Of a stretch of DNA of 38,741 nt, positions 16,146 to 24,713 are shown one piece after another. A program made the position numbers and the translations under genes. The notes beneath the pieces were generated by a model. The model was not told the DNA's origin and searched no databases. It saw nothing but the letters and a program-made list of their open reading frames with translations. This DNA comes from Flavobacterium sp. LC2016-23 (GTDB lineage Bacteria; Bacteroidota; Bacteroidia; Flavobacteriales; Flavobacteriaceae), in contig NZ_WKKE01000033.1 in the NCBI RefSeq assembly GCF_009674775.1, forward strand, positions 1-38,741, written 5' to 3'. Every line of letters starts with the position of its first letter. Position 1 is the first letter of the stretch.

Positions 16146-17624
16146 TTATTGTCTGTCAATCACCTTTGCTAAAACAGGCTGTTTTTCATTCATAATTTTA
16201 GTAATGGTATAATGCATCCAGATCAGGCAAATTGCTGAAAAAATTAAAATAAAAATCCAGGAACTGGACCAGATTCCAGTGGCAGTCAGTAAGTATCCGA
16301 AAATTATGGGTCCAAAGAAACCACCGAGACCTCCAATCATGCCAACCATACCGCCTACAACGCCAACTTCCGTAGGGAAATATTCGGGGATATGTTTGTA
16401 CACGGCCGCCTTTCCGATTCCCCATGATATTCCGATTAGGATTACAAGCACCAGAAAAACCCACATATTGGCATCAAACTTAATTACGGTAATTCCTTTG
16501 GCCAACAGTTCTTTTTTCTTAACGGTTTGATTTTGTGCTACAACAACTTGTTGCCAGGAGGTGCTGGTGGGAAAAATTGAATTTCCGGCATCATTTTCTT
16601 TTTGCCGGGCAACTGGAAATTCAGTTTCACCAATCTTAATTTTCTCTTTGGAAACAGCGGTAACAGTTCCTTTTTTAGTTGACAGAACGCCTGGACCCGT
16701 AGTTGTAATTTCCATTTTCGGAATCATCAGTAAAGCACTTAAAATAACAGAAGAACTTAAAACCCAGTACATGACTTTTCGCGCACCGAATTTATCCGAT
16801 AAATAACCTCCGAATGCTCTGATAACACCGGAAGGCAAGCTGAAAAGCGTTGCAAACAAACCGCCCATTACTAAACTGGTCTGATACACGTTCATGAAAT
16901 TGGGCAACAGCCATTGGGAGTACGCCACAAAACAGCCGAAGACTAAGAAATAGTAGGCACCGAATCGCCAGACACGGGCACTTTTTAAAGATTGCAGCAT
17001 TTGGGAGACTGTTTTGGTATGGTTCTCTATTTTTTTGTTTTTGGCGAAAATTAAAAAGGCTACTCCAATGACAAGAAGTGAAACAGCGTAAATTATGGGA
17101 AGTATTTTCCAGCCATTTTGCGGATCTTCTATAGAAAAATGATTCAGTAAGGAAGGAGCTAAAAAAGTGGTTATGGCCGCGCCCGCATTTCCCATTCCGA
17201 AAATGCCTAAGGCGCGTCCCTGCCATTCTTTCGGGTACCAGATAGAAGTGTACCCAATTCCGACCGCAAAGCTGGTGCCGACCATTCCGAAAAAGAAACT
17301 AAGTAAGGCAAACATAAAAAAGCTATCGGCGAGGGGAAGCAGAAACAACGGAATGGAGCAGAGGAGTAGCAATAGGGAAAAAACATATTTCCCGCCATAT
17401 TTATCAGTCAGAATTCCGATAGGCAAACGCATGATAGAACCTGTCAGGATCGGAATGCCAAGCAACCATCCGACCTGTACAACGCTCCAGTGGAAAATAC
17501 CGTTATCGACCAAAAAAGTAACCAATACGCCATTTAGAGTCCAGCATGCAAAGCATACGGTAAAGGCCAAAGTATTCAGAAATAGAATCTTGTGTGATTG
17601 TGATAAAGAGTTTGTGTTTTTCAT
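16146..17624 (-). CDS. narK: NarK/NasA-type nitrate/nitrite transporter
   Basis: An inner-membrane major facilitator of 492 residues with 12 predicted membrane segments. It carries the nitrate-porter glycine motifs GIFGMGNAGAAIT at 140-152 and GGMVGMIGGLGGFFGP at 424-439, plus the MFS loops (RLPIGILTDKYGGKY and GYLSDKFGARK). It should import nitrate for the reductase encoded downstream. One oddity is that about 84 residues (303-386) are inserted between membrane segments 9 and 10, on the predicted periplasmic side. They include a GTVTAVSKEKIKIGETEF stretch that looks like a small beta domain, so the protein is longer than NarK proteins of about 400-460 residues. The gene has its own promoter and operator. 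Confidence 0.93.
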   Translation of the reverse strand: MKNTNSLSQSHKILFLNTLAFTVCFACWTLNGVLVTFLVDNGIFHWSVVQVGWLLGIPILTGSIMRLPIGILTDKYGGKYVFSLLLLLCSIPLFLLPLADSFFMFALLSFFFGMVGTSFAVGIGYTSIWYPKEWQGRALGIFGMGNAGAAITTFLAPSLLNHFSIEDPQNGWKILPIIYAVSLLVIGVAFLIFAKNKKIENHTKTVSQMLQSLKSARVWRFGAYYFLVFGCFVAYSQWLLPNFMNVYQTSLVMGGLFATLFSLPSGVIRAFGGYLSDKFGARKVMYWVLSSSVILSALLMIPKMEITTTGPGVLSTKKGTVTAVSKEKIKIGETEFPVARQKENDAGNSIFPTSTSWQQVVVAQNQTVKKKELLAKGITVIKFDANMWVFLVLVILIGISWGIGKAAVYKHIPEYFPTEVGVVGGMVGMIGGLGGFFGPIIFGYLLTATGIWSSSWIFILIFSAICLIWMHYTITKIMNEKQPVLAKVIDRQ

Positions 17625-17644
17625 AGTACTCAGATTTGTTTGAT

Positions 17645-17677
17645 CAAATGTAAGTACTAAATAAGTATTAATACGTA
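17645..17677 (-). promoter_or_regulatory. narK promoter with NarL-type operator
   Basis: The palindrome TAAGTAT-TA-ATACGTA lies at 17662-17677. Reading towards narK there is a 9-base gap and then TACATTTG (17652-17645), a match to the TAnnTTTG -7 box. This repeats the arrangement at nasA. Extra half-sites TAAGTAC (17651) and TAAGTAT (about 17685) flank it. Confidence 0.7.
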
Positions 17678-17791
17678 TTTAAAATTAAGTATTTTTATCT
17701 AATGGAATAGATTTGCCAACATCACAAAATTGAATCCCTATTTTGTTAAAATACTATTTTTAAAAGGTGATTTTTATCTTTTAAACAGAAA

Positions 17792-18451
17792 TTACAGGAG
17801 TGAATATTCCGTTGCTTTATTCGAAAGTTCCATTAAATTCTTCACTTTCAGTTTTTTCATCAAATTAAAACGATGCACTTCTGCGGTACGTTTGCTAATG
17901 TCCAAGGCTTCAGCGATTTCTTTGTTCCCTTTTCCGGACAATAAAAGCGTCAGGATCTCTTTCTCCCTTTTGGTAATCATCATTTCTTCGGCTATGGTCT
18001 GCTTAGGTTCCAATGAATTCGAGGCGTTTGTCAACTGATTGATCAGGATAGACGAAATATCCCCGCTAAAATATTTTCCGCCTAACGCTACGGTATGTAA
18101 GGCTTTTAAAAATTCTTCCTTGCTGGAACCTTTCAGTAAATAACCGTCGGCTCCGGCTTTGATGGATTTGAGTACGTATTCTTCAGATTCATGCATAGAA
18201 AGCATAATAATTTTTACATTGTTATTATTGTTTCTAAGTTTTTCTACTACTTCAATGCCCGTCAGGTTAGGCATACGAATATCTACTATAAGTAAGTCCG
18301 GTTGGGTAGCTGCTATTACTTCGAGAGCATCGGCTCCGTCAATAGCTTCTCCCACAACCTCAATGTTTGCTTCGTTTTCCAGTAAAGATTTTATTCCATC
18401 TCGTACAAATACATGATCATCTGCCAGCACTACCCGAATTATATTACCCAT
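17792..18451 (-). CDS. NarL/FixJ-family response regulator
   Basis: A 219-residue transcription factor. The receiver domain (1 to about 120) has the acidic pair Asp11/Asp12, the phosphorylation site Asp57 in VDIRMP and Lys107; an unusual Asn run lies at 74-78. The C-terminal LuxR-type helix-turn-helix (about 155-215) shows LTLLLSGKGNKEIAEALDIS and the recognition helix KRTAEVHRFNLMKKL. It lies downstream of a NarX-like sensor kinase and beside narK, so it is probably the nitrate-responsive regulator of this cluster. This class uses 7-bp DNA half-sites, and inverted TACGTAT half-sites occur upstream of its own gene and the structural genes. That regulatory link is inferred. Confidence 0.9.
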   Translation of the reverse strand: MGNIIRVVLADDHVFVRDGIKSLLENEANIEVVGEAIDGADALEVIAATQPDLLIVDIRMPNLTGIEVVEKLRNNNNNVKIIMLSMHESEEYVLKSIKAGADGYLLKGSSKEEFLKALHTVALGGKYFSGDISSILINQLTNASNSLEPKQTIAEEMMITKREKEILTLLLSGKGNKEIAEALDISKRTAEVHRFNLMKKLKVKNLMELSNKATEYSLL

Positions 18452-18479
18452 CTTTTACTTAATTTTGATTCTGAATGTT

Positions 18480-18516
18480 TACGTATTTTCATCTAAAGAA
18501 GAGGCTAAGATACGTA
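18480..18516 (-). promoter_or_regulatory. Spaced NarL-type half-sites before response regulator
   Basis: TACGTAT (18480-18486) and ATACGTA (18510-18516) are inverted half-sites 23 bases apart. This is the 7-2-7 layout plus 21 bases, about two helical turns, so both halves face the same side of the DNA. They lie 29-65 bases before the response regulator start and suggest autoregulation. Confidence 0.5.
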
Positions 18517-18522
18517 ATTTTT

Positions 18523-18783
18523 GAATTAGAAAATTTGATAATGAGATAATGTGGTAATTAGATAATTAGATAATTTGATAATGGGATCGTTGGATGATTG
18601 AAAATGATTAAATTAAAATCAAAAAAAAATCTATCAATTCGACATTATAAAATTGCATACCTAAAAAATGACCGACACCTAAAAACAGCTAATCATCACA
18701 TAATCTAATTATCAAATTATCAAATTGTTCAATTGTCCAATTGTCAAATTATCTCATTTTCTAATTATCAAATTGTCTAATTG
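18523..18783. repeat. Complementary AATTATC/GATAATT arrays
   Basis: The 332-base gap between the sensor and regulator genes contains two arrays. At 18523-18583 the units are AATTAGATAATTTGATAAT-like. At 18699-18783 they are the complement, AATTATCAAATTGTC-like. They can pair into one large imperfect stem with about 115 bases between. The right array runs up to the stop codon of the sensor kinase gene. No small gene is supported here. Confidence 0.75.
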
Positions 18784-20589
18784 TTAAATCGGTATATTAA
18801 AAGTAATCCTGGTTCCTTCACCCGGAATAGATTTGATAAAAACACGTCCGTTAATGTATTGGACCCTTTCTTTCATGAATAATAATCCCATTCCGGATTC
18901 GCTGTTTCGTTTTTTGTCGACGGCTGTAATGTCAAAACCTTTTCCGTTGTCATCGACGATAATACTTAGTAAAGTCTGGCTGTGGGAAAGCTGCACAATA
19001 ATATGGGAAGATTCGGCATATTTTATGGCGTTGTTAATCGCTTCCTGTGTCAGACGGTAAATATTAATCTCTATTAATGAATCCAAACGCTGGCTGAAAT
19101 CCGTTTTGTTATAAAAGAGGATTTCTTTTCCGGTTAATTTTGAAAGTTCCTGTGTCAGTTTCGAAAGGGAGGAAACAATACCGTGATCGCTTAATTCGGG
19201 AGGCATTAAATTGAAAGTGGCCGTGCGTACCCCTTTGATGATGTCGAGAGATAGTTTTTTTAAATAGTCAATCTTCTGGGCCGATTTTTCTTTATCGTCC
19301 AGATTGATGCTTTCTAAACTGAATTTCAGCCCCGTAAGCATCTGTCCGATTCCGTCATGGATTTCTTTGGCAATCCGGTTTTGTTCGTTTTCCTGGTTTT
19401 CGACAATTCTGCTCGAAATAATCTTTTGCTGATTGATTTTTTCAGTGCTGTTTTCAATATTCAGGCGTTCCACTTCACGCTGTGCTTTTTTGCGTTCCGT
19501 AATATTAAAACAAATGATTAAAAGCTCGGATTTCTCTTTCTTGATGGTCACCGGAACCATAGATAAATCCAGCCAGATATTTTGTCCTTCTTTATTGATG
19601 ATGTTCATTTCGCCCTGCCAGCCGCTGCGCTGTTTTTCAGAAATAAGGCGGTCCATGTTTAGCTGTTCCTTTTCATCTGTGGTTAAAACCTGGGAAAACG
19701 TTTTATGTGATGAGAATTTGGTGTAATTTAAAAGTTTGGCAAATTTTTCCCCAATATAAATAATTGAGCCATCCGGTGCAATACGACAATACAAAAGCGT
19801 ATTTTCCATGGCATAATTCAGTGACTTTAATTCTTTAACCGAGTTTTCTTTGATCTCACTAATGATTTCGGTATCGTAGGCCAGTTTTAAAGCTTTCTTT
19901 TCAGAAGTTAAAAGCTTGGCAATGAGTTTTTCTATTTTTTTATTGGTAGGTTTGAAGATGAAGAAAAACTCCATCAGCAGAACAAATAGCGTAAAAGCAA
20001 AAATCCAGTATTCTATTTTGCGTTGTTCGGTTACTTTTTCGTGGGCTTCAATATCGTACTGGCTTACGATTTTGTTCATTTTCGAAAGAAAAGCACCTTC
20101 GTTTTTCAGGATATTCTGAACCAGTTTCTGATTATCTGCCGGATTGCGTTTGTTTTTTAAATTGAGCAGAAACAAATCTGTATCCCCGGTAATACTGCTG
20201 AAAATTGGATTGATATCGGCATATAACTGACGAAGGGTTTCGCTTTTTTCTTTTGGAAAAGCCAGGCTGTCGCTGCCGTTTTCGAGTGCATTTTGAGTGG
20301 TTTTCCAAAGTTCCAAAACACTTTTTAAATGCGAAATTTGTTTGGTAGGTACCGTATCAGAAACATAATGCAAAATCAATATCTCTTTAACAATTTTCTG
20401 ACTCAGCATTCTTTGCTTTCCGGAGATATTGATGATTTTGGAATCGCTTAACTGCTGTTTTAAGTTGTATTGCACTAAAACCTGACTTAAAATGATGGTT
20501 ATGGCAATAGTCCAAAGCGCAAAAAAATACAGGCGGCGTAAATTTTTGAAAGTAATTTTATCGGCTGCTTCCTGATTGCTTTTTTTCAT
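18784..20589 (-). CDS. NarX-like sensor histidine kinase
   Basis: A 601-residue inner-membrane kinase. A membrane segment at about 21-41 leads into a PilJ/NarX-type periplasmic domain (42 to about 190) whose start, KIINISGKQRMLSQKI at 51-66, resembles the nitrate-binding P-box of NarX and NarQ. A second membrane segment spans about 192-212. It is followed by a linker, a PAS domain (about 255-370), the HisKA_3 dimerisation region with His411 (AKEIHDGIGQ) and an HATPase domain with EAINNAIKYAESSH, DDNGKGFD and GMGLLFMKERV. It probably senses nitrate or nitrite and phosphorylates the adjacent NarL-like regulator. Its start is 11 bases after the DUF4202 gene, in the same operon. Confidence 0.9.
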   Translation of the reverse strand: MKKSNQEAADKITFKNLRRLYFFALWTIAITIILSQVLVQYNLKQQLSDSKIINISGKQRMLSQKIVKEILILHYVSDTVPTKQISHLKSVLELWKTTQNALENGSDSLAFPKEKSETLRQLYADINPIFSSITGDTDLFLLNLKNKRNPADNQKLVQNILKNEGAFLSKMNKIVSQYDIEAHEKVTEQRKIEYWIFAFTLFVLLMEFFFIFKPTNKKIEKLIAKLLTSEKKALKLAYDTEIISEIKENSVKELKSLNYAMENTLLYCRIAPDGSIIYIGEKFAKLLNYTKFSSHKTFSQVLTTDEKEQLNMDRLISEKQRSGWQGEMNIINKEGQNIWLDLSMVPVTIKKEKSELLIICFNITERKKAQREVERLNIENSTEKINQQKIISSRIVENQENEQNRIAKEIHDGIGQMLTGLKFSLESINLDDKEKSAQKIDYLKKLSLDIIKGVRTATFNLMPPELSDHGIVSSLSKLTQELSKLTGKEILFYNKTDFSQRLDSLIEINIYRLTQEAINNAIKYAESSHIIVQLSHSQTLLSIIVDDNGKGFDITAVDKKRNSESGMGLLFMKERVQYINGRVFIKSIPGEGTRITFNIPI

Positions 20590-20600
20590 AAAAAAATAAG

Positions 20601-21185
20601 TTACAACCCTAAAGACGCTTTTATTAAGTTTAGGTTTTCTTCAGAATAATTGATTTTCAGGGCTTCCTGATGTCCTTTTTCCGACATTTTATCCCAGGTT
20701 TTTTTGATGATATTTTTGAGTTTCTCTTCATCGTGTTTGTGTACAAACGGATCAAGGTAATATTCTAAAAATACCAGACAGATCACATCTTCCAGTAATT
20801 GTGTTTCAGTATCTTTTTTTAGTAATTTTTTTTCAATCAAAAATGAAACACGATCAATAAAAGCCTGATCGTAACCTGCTTTTTCTAAAATTCCGGCAGT
20901 GGTTTTGGCATGAAATTTTTTCAGGTCTTCTCTCCATCTCAAATAACCAACACGATCCATTGGGTACGATTCGCGTGCTACTTTCCACCGACAGATATGC
21001 TGCGCTTTTGAAGCAATCTGAATTTCTTCGGAGGCTTCCGGTTCAAACTGCATCAGCCTTTCGTACATCCTGTTGGAATACAATAATTCTTTCGGATATT
21101 CGGTATTCTGATGGGATTCGATGTTAGGATCCTGAGCATTTTCGGCATCAATCCACTCGCTTGCTTTTTGAAAAGGTGTAGTCAT
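20601..21185 (-). CDS. DUF4202 family protein
   Basis: A 194-residue soluble protein recognised as DUF4202; no function is established to my knowledge. Visible features are the repeated pattern of His, Arg-Trp and acidic residues (AQHICRWKVARESYP, GYLRWREDLKKFHAKT) and LLEDVICLVFLEYYLDPFV near residues 128-146. The helix-rich layout with spaced His and Asp resembles HD-type metal phosphohydrolases, but that link is only a suggestion. It lies 11 bases before the sensor kinase and after nirD, so a part in nitrogen signalling is plausible. A composite repeat fills the gap to nirD. Confidence 0.8.
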   Translation of the reverse strand: MTTPFQKASEWIDAENAQDPNIESHQNTEYPKELLYSNRMYERLMQFEPEASEEIQIASKAQHICRWKVARESYPMDRVGYLRWREDLKKFHAKTTAGILEKAGYDQAFIDRVSFLIEKKLLKKDTETQLLEDVICLVFLEYYLDPFVHKHDEEKLKNIIKKTWDKMSEKGHQEALKINYSEENLNLIKASLGL

Positions 21186-21512
21186 TTTTTTGATAAATAA
21201 TAGATTTCAAAGATACAGAATTTACTTGTTCGTGTACATGTTTTCAAAATGTACTTTATTGAGATTAAAGGGCTGTATTTTTTCCCGCAGATTTTGCAGA
21301 TCAGGCAGATTATTTATAGCTTCCTCAAAAAAAATAAATCTGCAAAATCTGCGGGAAACAAAGGAATAGTTCCTATTGTTTTGTCATTTCGACGAAGCAG
21401 AAACCTCATGAGTAACTCCGCAAAGATTAACACTTTGAACTGATATTTGCTTTTGGTAATAGAGTTTCCTGCGAAGATTTCTCCTTCGTCGAAATGACAA
21501 GATTGTGTAAAA
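21186..21512. repeat. Two inverted-repeat elements between nirD and DUF4202
   Basis: The first element has 20-bp perfect arms at 21281-21300 and 21339-21358 (TTTCCCGCAGATTTTGCAGA and its complement). The second has 16-bp perfect arms at 21382-21397 and 21484-21499 (TGTCATTTCGACGAAG and complement) around about 86 bases. Both families occur elsewhere in the window. No gene is supported. Confidence 0.85.
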
Positions 21513-21890
21513 TCAGTCAATAAAACCAACAAACACTTCGTTGTCCACCACTTTTACAGGATAGGTTGCAATTTTAAAATCATCGCCGTTTAAATTGGAA
21601 CCATCAATGAGGGAAAATGTCTTTTTATGCATTGGGCAGGCAATTTTCGGGATGTCGTCTGTTGATCCCGTCATGCCTCTGGCTAAAACCATTTCCATTT
21701 TATGCGGGCAGGCATTCTGGCAGGCATACCATTCGTTGCGTCGGGCGAAATTGAAAATCGCAATTTGTTTGTTCTTGTATTTAATACAGCCGCCGCGATT
21801 GGTTGGAAAGTCTTCTATTGTACCGGCTTTGAACCAGGTTGTCGCATCACTTAGCTGTACGGTTTGGTATTGATTAAGGATTTCTTCCAT
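21513..21890 (-). CDS. nirD: Nitrite reductase small subunit NirD
   Basis: A 125-residue Rieske-type protein, the small subunit of the cytoplasmic NAD(P)H-dependent nitrite reductase that makes ammonium. The chain has the Rieske-like layout: RRNEWYACQNACPHKMEMVLARG, then IACPMHKKTFSLIDGSNL. Here Cys-x-His-like pairs are visible as CPHK and CPMH, so unlike many NirD proteins it seems to keep candidate [2Fe-2S] ligands. It is 277 bases downstream of nirB, an unusually long gap that holds GCCACAGATT-type repeats, so the two may be one transcript with a processed or structured spacer. Confidence 0.9.
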   Translation of the reverse strand: MEEILNQYQTVQLSDATTWFKAGTIEDFPTNRGGCIKYKNKQIAIFNFARRNEWYACQNACPHKMEMVLARGMTGSTDDIPKIACPMHKKTFSLIDGSNLNGDDFKIATYPVKVVDNEVFVGFID

Positions 21891-22167
21891 TGGAATGTGT
21901 TTTTAATTTCCTGTTCTTTAACCCTCTTTTTACAATCAGCAGCTGAGGGGTGCATTAAAAAAGAAGGTAAGAGGACAGCAAACGGTTTTGATATATATAT
22001 ATATTTTTTGGAGCTTGTATTTAAACACCTATAGAATCTTTTGAAAGGCGTACTTATTTTGCCACAGATTAAAGGAGTAAAAAGATTAATCCTTCTAATC
22101 TGTGAAATCTGTGGCAAAAAATAACTCCGTAACTTTAAATCTATGTTTCTGTGCTATGTATTTAAAA
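21891..22167. repeat. nirB-nirD spacer with GCCACAGATT hairpin
   Basis: The arms GCCACAGATT (about 22062) and AATCTGTGGC (about 22115-22124) flank about 45 bases that contain further inverted AATCT motifs. A short TA dinucleotide run lies near 21993-22004. No gene is supported. Confidence 0.6.
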
Positions 22168-24687
22168 TTATTTTGACGACCAGGCTTTTGGCATTTTCTG
22201 ATCTCTCAGCGGAACAAAAACAACATTGTCGTCTTTCTCTTCAGAGTTCACAAAGTGGTTGAAACGTTTTAACAATCTTGGTTTTTCGAGCACTTGTTTC
22301 CATTCACATTCAAAAGTCCCTACTAAAGCCGCCATTTCAGCTTCTAAAGTTTCGCAGATTCCGAGGCTGTCTTCGATAATTACTTCTTTCAGATAGTCTA
22401 AGCCACCGTCCAGTTTTTCCAGCCAGGTGGCAGTTCGAGTCAGCGGACCAGCGGTACGAATGTAATACATTAAAAAACGATCCAGGTATTTAATGACCGT
22501 TTCCTTACTGATTTGTTCTGCAAGTAAAACGGCATGTTTTGGATTGGCACCGCCATTTCCCGCGATGTATAAATTCCAGCCTCCTTCAACAGCAATTAGT
22601 CCAAAATCTTTCCCACGCGCCTCGGCACATTCGCGAATACAGGCAGATACACCGCCTTTCAGTTTATGCGGCGAACGGATTCCTTTGTATCGGTTTTCCA
22701 GTTCAATGGCAAATCCGGCACTGTCGTCCATTCCGTAACGGCACCAGGCATTACCCACGCAGCTTTTTACGGCGCGAAGTGATTTTCCGTAGGCATGACC
22801 GCTTTCAAAACCATTATCAATTAAAATTTTCCAGATTTTTGGCAAATCACTCAGATGTGCTCCGAAAAGATCAACACGCTGGGCACCCGTTATTTTGGTG
22901 TATAAATCAAATTGTCTGGCCACTTCGCCGATTACGATTAATTTCTCGGCAGTAATTTCACCGCCGGCCACTCTTGGCACCACAGAATAGGTTCCGTTGC
23001 GCTGAATATTGGCCAGAAACCTGTCGTTTGTATCCTGAGTGGTGACATGTTTATTGGCTGTATCGTTATAAATACTGGAGAAAATAGAAGCAATAACAGG
23101 CTTGCAGACTTCACAGCCGTCACCTGAACCATGATGGTCGATAACATCATAAAAGTTTTCATATTTATTAATTTTAACCAGATCGAATAATTCCTGACGC
23201 GTATAATTGAAATGTTCACAGATAACATCTTTAACTTCTTTGCCTAACGATTTTTGCGTTGCTTTGACCAGATCCGAAACCATTGGTTTACAGCCTCCGC
23301 AGCCAGTTGTGGCTTTAGTTTGTTTTACGACGTCTGAGAAACCGGAACAGCTTTCGTCCAGAATTTTGCAGCAGATCGCTCCTTTGGTCACATTTTCGCA
23401 GGAACAGATTACGGCGCTATCCGGCAAATCCATAACACTTCCTAATGAAGATCCTTCAGCGCCATCACGGGAACCTAAAATCAGGTCCTCCGGATTTTTT
23501 GGTAAAGCCATTACATTACTGAAAATCTGAAAAAGAGAATTGTAATCACTGGAATCCCCCACCAAAATTCCGCCCAGCAGGGTTTTGGAATCTTTGGTGA
23601 CATTGATTCTTTTGTAAACACCGCTTAGTTTATTTTCATAAATAATAGCGGTAACATTTTCATTTTCAATAAAAGGATCACCAAAACTCGCCACTTCGAC
23701 CCCAATTAATTTCAATTGTGTAGACATGTCGATGGTTTCCCTCATGGTTTTAGAACCCTTTAGGATTTGCTCGGCAGCCACATCGGCCATTTCGTAGCCG
23801 GGAGCCACAAGTCCGTAAATGTTCTGATTGTAAAGTGCGGCTTCGCCAATCGCATAAATAGAAGGATCTGACGTCTGCATCTGATTGTTTACTACAATCC
23901 CGCCTCGCAAACCAACTTCAAGTCCTGACACCCTGGCCAATTCGTCACGCGGTTTAATTCCGGCAGAAATAACCAGCATATCCACTTTTAACAATTCATC
24001 ATCGGCAAACATCATTCCTGTTATGCTTTCGTTTCCGTCAATGTATTGGGTGGTTTTGTTAAGATGGATTCTGATGTTAAGTTCTTCGATTTTAGACTGA
24101 AGCATGTCACTGGCGCCTTTATCCAGCTGTCTTGGCATTAGCCTGGGAGCAAATTCAACTACATGTGGGTTCAATCCTAAATCTCTCACTGCTTTTGCAG
24201 CTTCAAGACCCAACAGACCGCCACCTAAAACTGCCGCTTCTGTAGCACCCTTTTGTTTTATTTTTTTGGCGTAAGCCATAATAGCATCCAGATCCTCGAT
24301 GGTACGATATACAAAAACACCTTCTTTTTCTACGCCGTCAATAGGAGGGACAAAAGCAGATGATCCGGTGGCCAGCACTAAGTAATCGTAAGGATGTGTT
24401 TTCTCTAAATGCGTATGTATGGTTTTATCCTCCCGATTGATATCTGTAATTAGTTCGGAAGTGTTCAAAGTAATATTGTTTTCTAAGTACCATTCGCTGG
24501 TTGATAGCGATAAGTCATCGGCGGTTTTTCCTCCGAAGTATTCACTTAAATGGACTCTGTCGTAAGCACGCCTTGGCTCTTCACCAAATACGGTAATCTG
24601 ATACTTTTCCTGTCCTGATTTTGCAATAAATTTTTCGCAAAACTTGTAACCTACCATTCCGTTTCCAACTACTATTACTTTAATCAT
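22168..24687 (-). CDS. nirB: Nitrite reductase large subunit NirB
   Basis: The 839-residue catalytic subunit reduces nitrite to ammonium with NAD(P)H. Domains in order are an FAD/NAD(P) oxidoreductase (VIVVGNGMVGYKF at the start, AAVLGGGLLGLEAA near 150), two BFD-like [2Fe-2S] regions (CSCENVTKG with GCGGCKP, then a more divergent one ending GCEVCKP), a ferredoxin-like half domain and the siroheme/[4Fe-4S] site. The latter shows CVGNAWC near residue 641 and CIRECAEARGKDFG near 681. The length is normal. It heads the nirBD operon, and its siroheme depends on the cobA gene at 3252. Upstream are two overlapping NarL-type palindromes. Confidence 0.96.
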   Translation of the reverse strand: MIKVIVVGNGMVGYKFCEKFIAKSGQEKYQITVFGEEPRRAYDRVHLSEYFGGKTADDLSLSTSEWYLENNITLNTSELITDINREDKTIHTHLEKTHPYDYLVLATGSSAFVPPIDGVEKEGVFVYRTIEDLDAIMAYAKKIKQKGATEAAVLGGGLLGLEAAKAVRDLGLNPHVVEFAPRLMPRQLDKGASDMLQSKIEELNIRIHLNKTTQYIDGNESITGMMFADDELLKVDMLVISAGIKPRDELARVSGLEVGLRGGIVVNNQMQTSDPSIYAIGEAALYNQNIYGLVAPGYEMADVAAEQILKGSKTMRETIDMSTQLKLIGVEVASFGDPFIENENVTAIIYENKLSGVYKRINVTKDSKTLLGGILVGDSSDYNSLFQIFSNVMALPKNPEDLILGSRDGAEGSSLGSVMDLPDSAVICSCENVTKGAICCKILDESCSGFSDVVKQTKATTGCGGCKPMVSDLVKATQKSLGKEVKDVICEHFNYTRQELFDLVKINKYENFYDVIDHHGSGDGCEVCKPVIASIFSSIYNDTANKHVTTQDTNDRFLANIQRNGTYSVVPRVAGGEITAEKLIVIGEVARQFDLYTKITGAQRVDLFGAHLSDLPKIWKILIDNGFESGHAYGKSLRAVKSCVGNAWCRYGMDDSAGFAIELENRYKGIRSPHKLKGGVSACIRECAEARGKDFGLIAVEGGWNLYIAGNGGANPKHAVLLAEQISKETVIKYLDRFLMYYIRTAGPLTRTATWLEKLDGGLDYLKEVIIEDSLGICETLEAEMAALVGTFECEWKQVLEKPRLLKRFNHFVNSEEKDDNVVFVPLRDQKMPKAWSSK

Positions 24688-24713
24688 CGCTTCTTTAATT
24701 AAGTATTACTATA

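Noticed and set aside
17639..17650. FNR/CRP-type site TTGATCAAA before narK
   Set aside because: It lacks the needed spacing (TTGAT-N4-ATCAA) and overlaps the -7 box; probably a chance palindrome.
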